Of a stretch of 64,000 nt of DNA, positions 16,224 through 25,479 are shown one piece after another. A model generated the notes under the pieces. The model saw nothing but the letters and a program-made list of their open reading frames with translations. It did no database searches and had not been told where the DNA came from. This DNA is from 79-D21 sp964521575 (GTDB lineage Bacteria > Synergistota > Synergistia > Synergistales > 79-D21). The stretch is from assembly GCA_964521575.1 (NCBI GenBank), contig CAZFSR010000002.1:1-64000 (forward strand). Direction: 5' to 3'. The first letter of the stretch is position 1. The number at the start of each line of letters is the position of its first letter. Made by a program: the position numbers and the translations under genes.

Positions 16224-16268
16224 CCCTTCAGTAGGCTTCAGTAAGTCGGAACTGAATGATACTGAAGG
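16224..16268. repeat. 45-bp palindromic CTTCAGTA repeat, copy B
   Basis: Same orientation as copy A (14118-14162) with three differences. Each arm carries two direct CTTCAGT motifs, so the whole has four binding-site-like motifs, as expected of a recombination site or a protein-binding palindrome. Confidence 0.75.
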
Positions 16269-16480
16269 TAGTTTCGGATTGTTAACTTGAAGGGGTCTTA
16301 CTAACCTACTCCCCCATCTTCTCAAATCCGCCGTTATAAGGCCATATAGACCGTGCAACTTGGGTAGAAATTCATATTGGCATGGATAGCAGGTAACGTG
16401 AGGACTTATTTGAAAATTGCCATTCTCATTCCTTGATGCTTCAATCACATGAACGAGCCTGCCTATGGGGGATTATCACA

Positions 16481-17320
16481 ATGTTCAAAGAACTTGAAGA
16501 GATAAACAGACGCCCCAGGCCTTTCGAGGTCTATACCGCACTAGAGTTATGGAACGATGAATACACTTCGAAGCAAATGCTTGCTTTCCACTTGAACGAA
16601 GCTATTGATGTTTCGTCCAGAAAGGCTACATTCATTGACCAGTCTGTTGAATGGATTGTCCAACGGTTCCAGGTATGCGAGTCCACTAAGATTGCAGATT
16701 TTGGCTGTGGACCAGGCCTATATGCGAACCGGTTGGCAAGGGAAAAAGCTGATGTTACAGGTATCGACTTTTCAGAAAGATCCATTCGTTACGGGAAAGA
16801 AACCGCGCAAAAAGAAGGACTCAAAACCAGGTTCGTTAACCAGAATTACCTCGATTTCACGACCGAAGACCGGTTCGACCTGATCATCATGATCATGTGC
16901 GATTTTTGCGCACTCAGCCCCTCTCAAAGGAAGAGCCTGTTAGGAAAGTTCCACGCCTTGCTCAAGCCCGAGGGGAAGGTTCTCCTTGATGTTTATTCGA
17001 TAACCGCGTTTAACAGCCGCGAGGAAACGACCACCTGCTCCCTGAACTTGCTAGATGGGTTTTGGTCCCCTGAGAAATACTACGCATTCCTGAACACCTT
17101 CAAGTACGAGGAGGAAAAAGTCGTTCTCGACAAATATACGATCGTGGAAGCCAATCGTAGCCGGACTATCTATAACTGGCTGCAATACTTCAGCCCGGAA
17201 AACCTGGAAAAAGAATTTACCGAAAACGGTTTCTTTGTTGAGGAACTCCGAGGAGACGTCGCAGGTTCAGTCTACCAACCCGACAAAGAGGAGTTTGCCG
17301 TAGTGGCAAAGCAGGGCTGA
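16481..17320 (+). CDS. Class I SAM-dependent methyltransferase
   Basis: 279 residues from ATG 16481. Motif I IADFGCGPGLYANRLA (about residues 71-86) and the acidic motif II in DVTGIDFSERSIRYGK define a Rossmann-fold methyltransferase. FDLIIMIMCDFCALSP and LLKPEGKVLLDVYS follow as post-motifs. There is no DNA-methylase (D/N)PP(Y/F) motif, so this is more like a small-molecule or protein methyltransferase than a restriction partner. The substrate is unknown. It is a single plus-strand gene between minus-strand modules. Confidence 0.8.
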   Translation: MFKELEEINRRPRPFEVYTALELWNDEYTSKQMLAFHLNEAIDVSSRKATFIDQSVEWIVQRFQVCESTKIADFGCGPGLYANRLAREKADVTGIDFSERSIRYGKETAQKEGLKTRFVNQNYLDFTTEDRFDLIIMIMCDFCALSPSQRKSLLGKFHALLKPEGKVLLDVYSITAFNSREETTTCSLNLLDGFWSPEKYYAFLNTFKYEEEKVVLDKYTIVEANRSRTIYNWLQYFSPENLEKEFTENGFFVEELRGDVAGSVYQPDKEEFAVVAKQG

Positions 17321-17407
17321 ATAAAGCATCTTCTCCACCCCTCAACCCACTCCAGCCTGATATAACTGACGTGTTTCATTCCTCCTATTCTTCCAGCCTC
17401 TTTTCCC

Positions 17408-17453
17408 CAAAACTCGTCTTCATTAATCTTTACATTCTTCCTCGTGTAATTTT
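17408..17453. repeat. 46-bp direct repeat, left copy
   Basis: Matches 18911-18956 at 44 of 46 positions, same orientation (starts CAAAACTC, ends CGTGTAATTTT). The pair flanks the beta-helix gene and its promoter region. Confidence 0.8.
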
Positions 17454-17475
17454 CCACTCCATTGGTCAACAAAAC

Positions 17476-17510
17476 GAAAAAGGGGGGGCTCCTATCGGAG
17501 ATCCCCCCTC
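17476..17510 (-). terminator. Rho-independent terminator of the beta-helix gene
   Basis: On the minus strand GGGGGGATCTCC pairs with GGAGCCCCCCC around GATA, followed by TTTTTCGTTTT. It lies 34 bases after the stop codon at 17545. Confidence 0.85.
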
Positions 17511-17544
17511 GACATGCCTTTTTACACCCCCAATTGGGAAGTCT

Positions 17545-18819
17545 CTACCTGGACTTCTTCAGCAACAGTCCCATCGGGGCCAGCAACAGCAGAAACAGCG
17601 GGTTCAGGATCCCCGTGTTGCAGCCGCTGCTCGAATCATCGTCGTCCCCTTCTTCTTCCCAAGCCGTCGTTCGGAAGCTCCCGAAATCGACGTTGTCCGT
17701 GACGACATCCCCAATTCCACCCGGATTATCGTCGTGCGTCGGTCCACTGGCATCCCCCCACCAGTTGCCCTGGGCATTGATGCGTTCACTGGTACTGTTG
17801 TAGAAGCCGTAGCTATCGTTATCCTCGATGTTGTTGTCCGCGAAGAAGACTTCCGTCAGAGGATCGTCGGCATAGCTGAAAGACCCGACGTAAATCCCGT
17901 AGTCGTTGTTGGAAATGGTGTTGTAGCGTACGGTCACTTCGCCGGGCAGGCAGCAGAGGATGTCGGAGAAATACAAGCCATACTGCGCTCCCGAAATTTC
18001 GTTCTTTTCCACGAAGAGGATAACGGGTTCCATGCCACAACACCCGACATCACAGAAATAGATGCCGTATTCATAATTCCCCTGTACGGTGTTTTCGGAA
18101 ACGTGGGTTGTGTTTTCCGGGCAGCAGAGGTGAATGCCGTAACTACCGGAAAGTAAACTGCCCAGGGTAACGGTATTGCCTTTGACTTCGGCATCCGTTC
18201 CTTGCCCTTCGTCGAATTCGTTAAGGTACAGTCCATCCGGGCAATCCGTGACGGTGTTGTCGTTAATCCGGATCACACAGCCATCGAAGCCATAGATATA
18301 GACTCCCGTATCGCATTCGTTGATCGTGTTGTTCGTAAACGTGAAGGTCGTATTCTCCATATAGCCCCACGAAGCGTAAAAGCCGTAACTAGAAAATCCT
18401 TCTATCGTGTTGTTTGTGATCGTCACCGGGCTCGTCGGAGTACCACCGTTGTGATAAATGCCGTAGGTGTTTCCGCTTCCCGGCGTGATCTTGAACCCGT
18501 CGACGGTCACGCCCAAATCCTCATTGACGTAGACAACGTAGGTGCCCCCATCCCCTGTAATCTCCGCTTGGCCTTCCCCATCGACCGAACGCAGCGTGAG
18601 GTTGTTTTTATGGATGCGGACATCTTCCTGGTATGTACCGGAATACACGTCTATCGTGTCTCCCGACGATGCTGCGTCGACTGCCGCCTGGATTGTCGCG
18701 TAGGTCTTCCCTGTGCCAACCGTCAATGTCGCTGCCGTTGATATCCCTGAAAATACCAGCAACAGGCCTAAAACCATAACCGACAATAAAACCAGTTTCT
18801 TTGAATACCCCTTACCCAT
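17545..18819 (-). CDS. Secreted right-handed beta-helix protein with Synergist-CTERM-like tail
   Basis: 424 residues. Signal peptide 1-29 (LVLLSVMVLGLLLVFSG). Residues 30-360 are parallel beta-helix (pectin-lyase-like): GKTYATIQAAVDAASSGDTI opens a typical Pbh1 region, with many NNTI/GIY turns. A low-complexity EEEGDDDDSSSG linker precedes CNTGILNPLFLLLLAPMGLL and LKKSR: a Cys-turn-hydrophobic-basic tail like the Synergist-CTERM sorting signal, implying processing and anchoring at the cell envelope. The function may be polysaccharide binding or a surface adhesin; no lyase catalytic residues could be assigned. Flanked by 46-bp direct repeats. Confidence 0.85.
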   Translation of the reverse strand: MGKGYSKKLVLLSVMVLGLLLVFSGISTAATLTVGTGKTYATIQAAVDAASSGDTIDVYSGTYQEDVRIHKNNLTLRSVDGEGQAEITGDGGTYVVYVNEDLGVTVDGFKITPGSGNTYGIYHNGGTPTSPVTITNNTIEGFSSYGFYASWGYMENTTFTFTNNTINECDTGVYIYGFDGCVIRINDNTVTDCPDGLYLNEFDEGQGTDAEVKGNTVTLGSLLSGSYGIHLCCPENTTHVSENTVQGNYEYGIYFCDVGCCGMEPVILFVEKNEISGAQYGLYFSDILCCLPGEVTVRYNTISNNDYGIYVGSFSYADDPLTEVFFADNNIEDNDSYGFYNSTSERINAQGNWWGDASGPTHDDNPGGIGDVVTDNVDFGSFRTTAWEEEGDDDDSSSGCNTGILNPLFLLLLAPMGLLLKKSR

Positions 18820-18910
18820 CCAACAACACCTTCTCTCGTTGTTTTGGATTGCTTTCCGCTTTATTAAGATTTATATCGTTCACATATTAAACGCCCGAAA
18901 CGAATTTTGT

Positions 18911-18956
18911 CAAAACTCACCTTCATTAATCTTTACATTCTTCCTCGTGTAATTTT
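18911..18956. repeat. 46-bp direct repeat, right copy
   Basis: Second copy of the repeat at 17408-17453, about 90 bases upstream of the beta-helix start. The gap 18957-19486 holds a hairpin, a tRNA fragment and no gene. Confidence 0.8.
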
Positions 18957-19080
18957 TATCTATATGGTCCCACCTTACAGAATAGTCCCATTATTCACAT
19001 GAGAGTGCCTTGCATGTTAAGGCCCTTCATAACTCTCGCTTATAGCCTGACATAAGTCGGGCATAAATTTCCATAAAAAT

Positions 19081-19116
19081 AGGGGAATCCCTGATTGTTA
19101 AATCGAGAGATTCCCT
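19081..19116. other. GGGGAATCCC element with hairpin
   Basis: GGGGAATCCCTGATTG is a fifth copy of the dispersed element, and here GGGAATC also pairs with GATTCCC (19109-19115) to form a stem. It lies just before the tRNA fragment. Confidence 0.45.
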
Positions 19117-19130
19117 TGAAAATAGTCTTA

Positions 19131-19191
19131 TGGTGCCGGAGGGGGGACTCGAACCCCCACAGACCCAAGGCCCGGCGGATTTTGAGTCCGA
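19131..19191 (-). tRNA. tRNA-Leu(CAA) 3' fragment, possible att site
   Basis: Read on the minus strand it contains an anticodon loop CTCAAAA (anticodon CAA), a long class II variable arm, a perfect T arm GGGGGTTCGAGTCCCCC and an acceptor end CTCCGGCACCA. Upstream (19192 onward) no 5' acceptor strand GCCGGAG or proper D arm exists, so the 5' half is missing or degenerate. Such a 3' fragment is the usual scar (attR) of an element that integrates into a tRNA gene. No intact tRNA-Leu is seen in this window. Confidence 0.65.
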
Positions 19192-19486
19192 CTCCTTCTC
19201 CCTATTCGCTAACCCCTTGCAAAGACTGTGTTTAACGAAAAACCCTCATCTTTTCCCCAGCGGATTGGATTTGTGAAGCCCCCAACGGATTGGGTTGTTC
19301 AATTATATATCATGGACATTAAGTGTTATTTTCAGATTATTGTAAGGGGAAACATATAGAAAAGCACCTCAGGTACTGACAGTTGTGGTGGTTCTGTTTC
19401 ATTTCACTTTGCCCGACTGTCTTTCCCGGAACAACGGTAGCTCCCGCAAACATTCCACACCGGTCGATTAGCCACACACCGGAGAT

Positions 19487-22400
19487 CTATCTGCCAGAAC
19501 CTCCACTCAGCGGCGTCACGAAATCATCTCGCATTCGATACGCAGCCGATGATCCCGCCTCAACAAGGTGATCCAGGAGCGCAAGCACAGCCTTCCTCAC
19601 AGCCGGATCGGACTTCAGCCTGTGCGGCTCCGAATAGACAGACCTTCGAAGCAGGGATTCCAGCAGGAATACTGTATTTCCACCCGCGAGTATCACGGTC
19701 GGATCACCCGCCGCCAACGAATCTGCCAAGATCACGAAGCCCTTGGGAAGCGACGTTTCGCCAATCTTATACAGAAACAGGCAATAGGCATCGAACACCA
19801 CCGCCGATCTCCGAAATCGCTTAGCCAGCTCGTCAACTTGATGCCCATGGCCTTCAAGCCTGCGCCAGTGGCGTAAATTTTCTTTCCAGTCATTTCTGAG
19901 GAAGATGGCCCCTACCAATTCTTTGCCAGGGATGTAGTGTGAGTCGAGCCGCTCGATCCAAGGCGCGGCGCAGATGGCATTCGCGAATGTCTGCCACACT
20001 ACCCAGAAAGAATCCTCTCCGCTGCTCCAATCCGCTTCAACGACAAGGTCGTGAACAAAAACTTTGATCTCGCCGGGATGTTTTGCAACGGCCTCCAGGA
20101 ATGGCCCACACACGTGCAATGCCTGCTTTTCGTCCAATTTCAAAACGAAGCGTGCGAGCCGCTGGAAGAATTCGTGCTTGAACTCGTAATCTCGTCGACC
20201 GCGAGGGCTTCGATCCTCAAGTTCCTGATCCCATTCTTTCACGATTGAGCTGGCGATCCGCCGGTGAAACTCGATCGCCAAGACTGAATCCTGCTCATAT
20301 CCAAGGATCCGAAGGATGATTCTCGCAGCTCGGGTCCAAGGCCACTTATCCAGATCAAAACCCTCCAACTCTGTCTGCGGATCATGATCGCGAGCAATGA
20401 TCGCGGCCCGGACGACCGGCACAACTTCGCGGGCGATTGCAGCAGCACGGACTTGCTCCCCGAAGGGCTTCTCTCGCTCTTCGGACAGCCGATCCGATAT
20501 GAGCCGCGCTTGCAAGGCAATTGCCGCAATGCAGGCCTCGGAATAGGCTCTCATCTCTCCCGTCGAGACGGCCCCGATGCCTTCCGCGGCATAGGCCACA
20601 ACCTCCTCAACGGCATGGGTCAGCGCTATCGCGATTGCCTCAACGATCCGATTGCCCTGCGCTTCTGACACACCTTGAGAAAGCAGACCTGGCAGGACAT
20701 AGGCAGCGCGCCGATCAGGTTGGAACGCTCCGCGTCCATGCCGAACCATACGATCCTCGTTGTCGCAGTCTCGCTCCACCTCCCGAACAAGCTTGTCGAT
20801 ACACCAGGCTCGATCCTCGAGGCTCATCTTATCCCAATGATCTCGCGCACAGACTGCCGCGATTAGGCCTGGCCCGCCGCGCATGAAATCCTCAGGCTCT
20901 GGCTCTGCATCGCGAGCGCGGGCACGCGTCAGAAAGGTCTCCCAATCGCCGATATCTAGATGGGAGGACTCCAGCCTTTTCCACGCGGAGCTCCCCCAGT
21001 TCAGAAGCGAGTACTCGCGTTCTTGCTGGGCAGCAATCGGCGCATGCCGGTCAACAAGTTCCTGCACGTCTGGCTCTATCACGCCAGGCCCAAGGAGAAT
21101 TCGCCCCTCCCGAGACTCTTCCCTCCCCGATACACCTTCGGCCGAACCATCCGACATCTCCGGAGGCGGCTCTTCCACCGCACGGAAACCCCTCACGTCC
21201 ATCCGATGCAGCGCCAGACGCCACAGACGATGCTCTTCCGATTGTTCTTCGACCGGGGGTAATGCGGCCCGTTGCCCATCTATGAGGGCAAAAACCTGTT
21301 CGCAACAGTCTGTGAGCTGCATCTGCACAGCAAGAGTTTCCAGATCATGCCCCCTGTGCGGCAGCCCATCCGACTTCTTCCGCTCGTCCTCGTATATTTC
21401 GTTTCCCCCGAAACTCGGGAAGATTTCAGACATCGCGAAATGCGATCCTTCATTTACAATCCGGGCACGATCCATCCATATCAGCTCGGGCGACGATAAC
21501 AGCGCCAGCCCCGCACGACCAGCTTGCTCCGGATGTGCGCTGCAAACACTCGCAACGACCGCCGTTGCCATGACATTGTTACTCTCCCTCAGGATCTTGA
21601 GTAACCAGGGTTCCGGGTCAACGCCTTCCAAACCGCATAACTCCAAGAGCCAGGCTTCTAGTGCCATAAGGACCGTTTGAAGGACGTTTGGACCAACCTC
21701 ATGGCCCCGATAGAGACCCCAAAGGCGCTGATTCGCCCATTGCGTCACTTGGAACTCGCCCGGTACCCCAATCGAGATTTGGTGCGCCGGTTCAAGCCGG
21801 TCGTAGGGCCAGCGTCGCTCGCCGTACCACGTGCCAGCGTGGTTCAACAACTCAATTATGAAGTCTAAGCCTCGCCGAGGGTGATACTGCAGCAAAGGAA
21901 GGAACGCCCCTCGTATTGAGCTCGCCGGAAACCAATCGGAATCTGTATGCTCCTGAATACCAAAGCACGGTTCGATGCCGGGCGAGCTGCCACGGCACCA
22001 TCCGTCGGAACTCAAGTCTTCCTCTGGGAGCAGGAACCGCGACTTCGCAAGTCGCATGATCTCCTCTGGGAAATACCGACATGCAGCCCAGCCTTCGATT
22101 CCGTTTAGGAGAATTTCAGATACTTCGTCAACCAACCAATCGCGTTTCTCATCCGCAATCGCTCGGTCGACCAGCGCCTTAAACGCGTCCGCATCGCCCC
22201 TTGGCACCTTTGCAATCACCTTCAGCGTGCGCTTTCGCATGTCGTCCCTGCGGTAGCCATCTAGATGTTCCATGAGCCGGAAACCGACCTTCGCAGCTTC
22301 CTCGTAACCTTTCGGTTCGGGGTTACGCCAGTCAACGGAGCTCGCAAAGCCCTCTATAAGCCCCAAAAGGATCGGTATCTGCTCCGGTAGAAGTCGGTCA

Positions 22401-24583
22401 ATATCTCTGAGGACAAGATCGAGCACAGCCGGCCAGGACTCTCCCGAGGCAACCAGCATCTGGGTCGGCACCGGAGCGTCGTCACGCAGCCACCAGGGCG
22501 TTGTTTTACATGAAACACTCATCAGGTGAATCACGCGCACCAGCAGCCGCCCTCCGTCCTCTAGAAGGGACTCGCGGTGCCGTTCGAGAAAATCGCACGC
22601 CGATGAGGATTGCAGCGTGCAAACGAGCGTATCGTCTCGGAAATACGCTGGAAGATCTCCATCCTGGAAAACGGAGAATATGAAGTCCGTTGCCACCGCA
22701 GATTCCCCTTGAAGCAGTTCAGAAAGCCACATCTTGTATGCCCGACGGATAGCTGGATATCCACCGACATCCTCTGCCAAGAGCCCGGCCGATCGCTCGT
22801 GCAGATTCCAACGCCACCCGAGCCACTGGATAATCGCCCAGTCCTCAAGCACATCGTGGCTTGGCGCTGCCATAAAACCTGCTTCAGGCGAGTAAACGAG
22901 GAGTCCATCCTTCCGCAGCGACCCCAAAGCGCCCGCATCCAGGTCTTCAATCCCAACAAACGGACGAAGCTGCCGGGCCCTTCGCAAAGCCACTTCCTGA
23001 AATATTTGCTCACGACGCTCTGGCATTCCATCCACAGCTACAGCGTCGCGTCGGATCACTTCTCTCCAGCAACGCCTCCGAAACTCCCTTTCATTGGTGG
23101 GAAGACTCCCTTTGTCCGACCAGTCCATTTGGGCAGCTTTGTCCAGGAGGTATGGGGAGCACAGTAGACGCTTCAGCCCTTCGTGCTGAAATGCGATCGA
23201 CAAATGGGGTATCGAGGCCGCGACCTGATCAAGTTCCTCATCCGTGAGCGGCGGAACCTCGATCACCTTGAATGCGAGCCCTGCCTGATCAAAGAACGCA
23301 GAAGTCACCGCTTCCAGCGAATAGTCCCTGCAGGTGATCAGTAGCCCCAGACTTCGATCCCCCTGCGCGAGGCTGAGCAGATTGTTGAACGCATCTCGCA
23401 CGGAAGCTTCAAGGAGCCGCTCAACGCCCTCCACTAAAACCAGCTTTCGGCCTTGACCGGCCAGGATTCCCAACAGATCTCTCCCGTTCGCACATACTTG
23501 GGCTTGCTGTAGTGTCTGGTCAATATGGCTGACCGAAAACTCCTCTGCCCTGAATGCCAGGCAGTAGAGATCCCGATCAAGTAGTTCCATGCAGGTCTTT
23601 GCTACTGCCGACTTCCCGAGGCCGGCGGGAGCCGAAATCAGCACAACCTGGTTCTCGTTCAACGCATCCAGCACTCGATTCAACAAGGTGTCACGGACGA
23701 TCTCCACTGTACCTCCGATTGTGGTCTTGATTCCGCTCAGCGTTACCGAACTGTGATCCGACAGCGCACGGATTACTTCAGCCGAGCGAGTATCAATCGG
23801 CCCGTGCCGGTTGCGTAGATTCTCCGGCAGACTTGCGTGCAGGTAGCTCGCTGCGGTTTGCATGCCAGCACCAGCCAACTCCAGCAGCTCGCGCCAACTC
23901 ATCTCTGCGACGGCCAACGATTCGCCACCCTTCGCTGTCGCCGCGAGTAGCGTTTTGATCCACGCCTCATTCTGTGCTGAGTCTGTGGCCAAATCGAAGC
24001 TCAGGACATGCAAACGGGACAGAAACATCCAGAACCGCTCGTCTGTTGGAGGCGCTTCGGCATCATCGAGGATTCGCCGGATCTTCGCCGCATAGCCTCG
24101 CGCAAACTTGGAAAGAAACCGGTCGACTTGTAATCTTCCTATGAAGTCCGTCGCGTTGGCGGACGCGCGCGCACAATCCAAGAGACTATTGAATCCGTCG
24201 AGTAGGCCATTTGTTCCGCGGAGCGTTATCAACGCAAACCGGTCCTTTTCTGGGTCGAACTCGGAGCCGTTGAAATCAGTCCAGAAGTCGCCAAAGGCCT
24301 TCCTGCAGATTTTGTCATTCTCACTGATCGTAAATTGGCGTTTAACTTGTGCTGCCAGCCGGCGGCGCACACCATCCGGCCTCATGGCCACTACCAGGAC
24401 ATCATCGGTCTCCCACCCAAGGTGCTCCGCTTGTAGGTGCACCTCTACAGCTTGGCAGTCTTTTAGAATTGGTAAAGGGGCCCGGACGAGCAAAAGAGCG
24501 AGAAAGAGCGCGTCTACATGCTGCTCGAAAATTGTCCCTCCTCCACCGGTAGAAACAGGGCTTGTTGCACTCACGCCGCTCAT
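19487..24583 (-). CDS. Avs-like STAND NTPase with N-terminal nuclease domain
   Basis: About 1698 residues from ATG 24583 (a TTG at 24595 is also possible). N-terminal ~200 residues: GGGGTIFEQHVDALFLALLL and Asp-Asp...QVKRQF (WETDDVLV, LAAQVKR), a Cap4-like PD-(D/E)XK nuclease pattern. Residues ~300-480: P-loop ISAPAGLGKSAVAKT, Walker B LVLVEGVER (Glu replaces the usual Asp), sensor LLITCRDYS, as in STAND ATPases. The remaining ~1200 residues are helical repeat-like, the usual sensor region of antiviral STAND (Avs) proteins. Expected action: recognise a phage protein, oligomerise and degrade DNA. Stands alone with no accessory gene, downstream of the nuclease row. Confidence 0.75.
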   Translation of the reverse strand: MSGVSATSPVSTGGGGTIFEQHVDALFLALLLVRAPLPILKDCQAVEVHLQAEHLGWETDDVLVVAMRPDGVRRRLAAQVKRQFTISENDKICRKAFGDFWTDFNGSEFDPEKDRFALITLRGTNGLLDGFNSLLDCARASANATDFIGRLQVDRFLSKFARGYAAKIRRILDDAEAPPTDERFWMFLSRLHVLSFDLATDSAQNEAWIKTLLAATAKGGESLAVAEMSWRELLELAGAGMQTAASYLHASLPENLRNRHGPIDTRSAEVIRALSDHSSVTLSGIKTTIGGTVEIVRDTLLNRVLDALNENQVVLISAPAGLGKSAVAKTCMELLDRDLYCLAFRAEEFSVSHIDQTLQQAQVCANGRDLLGILAGQGRKLVLVEGVERLLEASVRDAFNNLLSLAQGDRSLGLLITCRDYSLEAVTSAFFDQAGLAFKVIEVPPLTDEELDQVAASIPHLSIAFQHEGLKRLLCSPYLLDKAAQMDWSDKGSLPTNEREFRRRCWREVIRRDAVAVDGMPERREQIFQEVALRRARQLRPFVGIEDLDAGALGSLRKDGLLVYSPEAGFMAAPSHDVLEDWAIIQWLGWRWNLHERSAGLLAEDVGGYPAIRRAYKMWLSELLQGESAVATDFIFSVFQDGDLPAYFRDDTLVCTLQSSSACDFLERHRESLLEDGGRLLVRVIHLMSVSCKTTPWWLRDDAPVPTQMLVASGESWPAVLDLVLRDIDRLLPEQIPILLGLIEGFASSVDWRNPEPKGYEEAAKVGFRLMEHLDGYRRDDMRKRTLKVIAKVPRGDADAFKALVDRAIADEKRDWLVDEVSEILLNGIEGWAACRYFPEEIMRLAKSRFLLPEEDLSSDGWCRGSSPGIEPCFGIQEHTDSDWFPASSIRGAFLPLLQYHPRRGLDFIIELLNHAGTWYGERRWPYDRLEPAHQISIGVPGEFQVTQWANQRLWGLYRGHEVGPNVLQTVLMALEAWLLELCGLEGVDPEPWLLKILRESNNVMATAVVASVCSAHPEQAGRAGLALLSSPELIWMDRARIVNEGSHFAMSEIFPSFGGNEIYEDERKKSDGLPHRGHDLETLAVQMQLTDCCEQVFALIDGQRAALPPVEEQSEEHRLWRLALHRMDVRGFRAVEEPPPEMSDGSAEGVSGREESREGRILLGPGVIEPDVQELVDRHAPIAAQQEREYSLLNWGSSAWKRLESSHLDIGDWETFLTRARARDAEPEPEDFMRGGPGLIAAVCARDHWDKMSLEDRAWCIDKLVREVERDCDNEDRMVRHGRGAFQPDRRAAYVLPGLLSQGVSEAQGNRIVEAIAIALTHAVEEVVAYAAEGIGAVSTGEMRAYSEACIAAIALQARLISDRLSEEREKPFGEQVRAAAIAREVVPVVRAAIIARDHDPQTELEGFDLDKWPWTRAARIILRILGYEQDSVLAIEFHRRIASSIVKEWDQELEDRSPRGRRDYEFKHEFFQRLARFVLKLDEKQALHVCGPFLEAVAKHPGEIKVFVHDLVVEADWSSGEDSFWVVWQTFANAICAAPWIERLDSHYIPGKELVGAIFLRNDWKENLRHWRRLEGHGHQVDELAKRFRRSAVVFDAYCLFLYKIGETSLPKGFVILADSLAAGDPTVILAGGNTVFLLESLLRRSVYSEPHRLKSDPAVRKAVLALLDHLVEAGSSAAYRMRDDFVTPLSGGSGR

Positions 24584-24638
24584 CCCCGAAATCAACCCCT
24601 TCCTGTCCCGTTGATCTGCCCCTCCACACGGTTTTGCT

Positions 24639-25454
24639 TTAACCGACCTTCTTCTTCCCCCTGATCAACTGTAGCTCGTCATAATTCAGGTTCAGAGAAC
24701 CGCCGCGCGACATGTTGCGCCCCAGGATATCGAAGTCCACCGGTGGGTCGTAAACCTTGAAGTCCGAGTAGATGATGTGTCCCTTCAGCCAAGTGTCGAA
24801 TACGACCGGAGCCTCGTCGATCGTCACCGGGTAGGTCACGAGCCGGTACAGGTTCTTCTCGACTTCCGTCCTTGGCGGCTTGTCGATGTAGACGTAGGAG
24901 GACACGGTCATCTCCCCGAAGAGCCAGCCCTTTTCGTAAAGCACGATCACGGAACCTTTCGGCAGGGTGTCATCCTTGAACTTGATGTTGGTGCGGAAGA
25001 AGCGGGTGTTCTCGAAGGCTGAAAAGGACCGTCCTCCGGCCATGTATGAGTTGTAGCCGATGATCCGATACAGAGGCTTTTCTCCGGTTATGGATTCAAT
25101 GTCCGGGTATTCTTCGACCTCGATGCCATACTGTTTTTCCGAGAGGACGATCACTTCCACTCCAGGCGGGAGGATGCCCATTCCCTTTCCAGACCAGCAG
25201 ACGACGATATGGGTTTCTCCTTCCACCATCTGGTCGACATGCCCGTGCTGGACGAAATTATGGGCCTCGTACTCGAACTCGATCAGGACTTTCTTCCTGC
25301 CGTGGTTGCGGAGGTCGATGGCCGTGCAGTCCGGGAAGGCCTTCTGGATGTTCAGGATCTCGAAACCAAGGTCTTTGGCGTATTGGCCAAAGATGTGCCG
25401 GACGAACTCCTCCTTGCCCAATTCAGGTCGGACGTAGGTTGTTTTGTGGGTCAT
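24639..25454 (-). CDS. Predicted nuclease (FPDC...EFEY type)
   Basis: 271 residues from ATG 25454 after CCAGGAGG. The N-terminal 100 residues have FPDCTAIDL (Asp42), KKVLIEFEYEAHNFVQHGH (Glu59/Glu61) and HIVVCWSGKG, a restriction-endonuclease-like core that I recall from many uncharacterised proteins. The C-terminal ~150 residues (FSAFENTRFFRTNIKFKDD, WLFGEMTVSSYVYI) are beta-rich and unrecognised. It is the last gene of the minus-strand row 28420-24639 and stands directly upstream of the STAND gene. A DNA-cleaving role is inferred from motif and context. Confidence 0.55.
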   Translation of the reverse strand: MTHKTTYVRPELGKEEFVRHIFGQYAKDLGFEILNIQKAFPDCTAIDLRNHGRKKVLIEFEYEAHNFVQHGHVDQMVEGETHIVVCWSGKGMGILPPGVEVIVLSEKQYGIEVEEYPDIESITGEKPLYRIIGYNSYMAGGRSFSAFENTRFFRTNIKFKDDTLPKGSVIVLYEKGWLFGEMTVSSYVYIDKPPRTEVEKNLYRLVTYPVTIDEAPVVFDTWLKGHIIYSDFKVYDPPVDFDILGRNMSRGGSLNLNYDELQLIRGKKKVG

Positions 25455-25479
25455 GGGAAGGACCTCCTGGAATTTGCCC

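Noticed and set aside
16155..16448. Short minus-strand open frame between the regulator and the methyltransferase gene
   Set aside because: It covers the 45-bp repeat, has no ribosome binding site and no family pattern.
19131..19230. Complete tRNA-Leu gene
   Set aside because: The 5' acceptor strand and a proper D arm are missing, so only a fragment is reported.
20883..21680. Plus-strand open frame opposite the STAND gene
   Set aside because: Low-complexity Ser/Arg-rich translation opposite a coherent 1700-codon gene.
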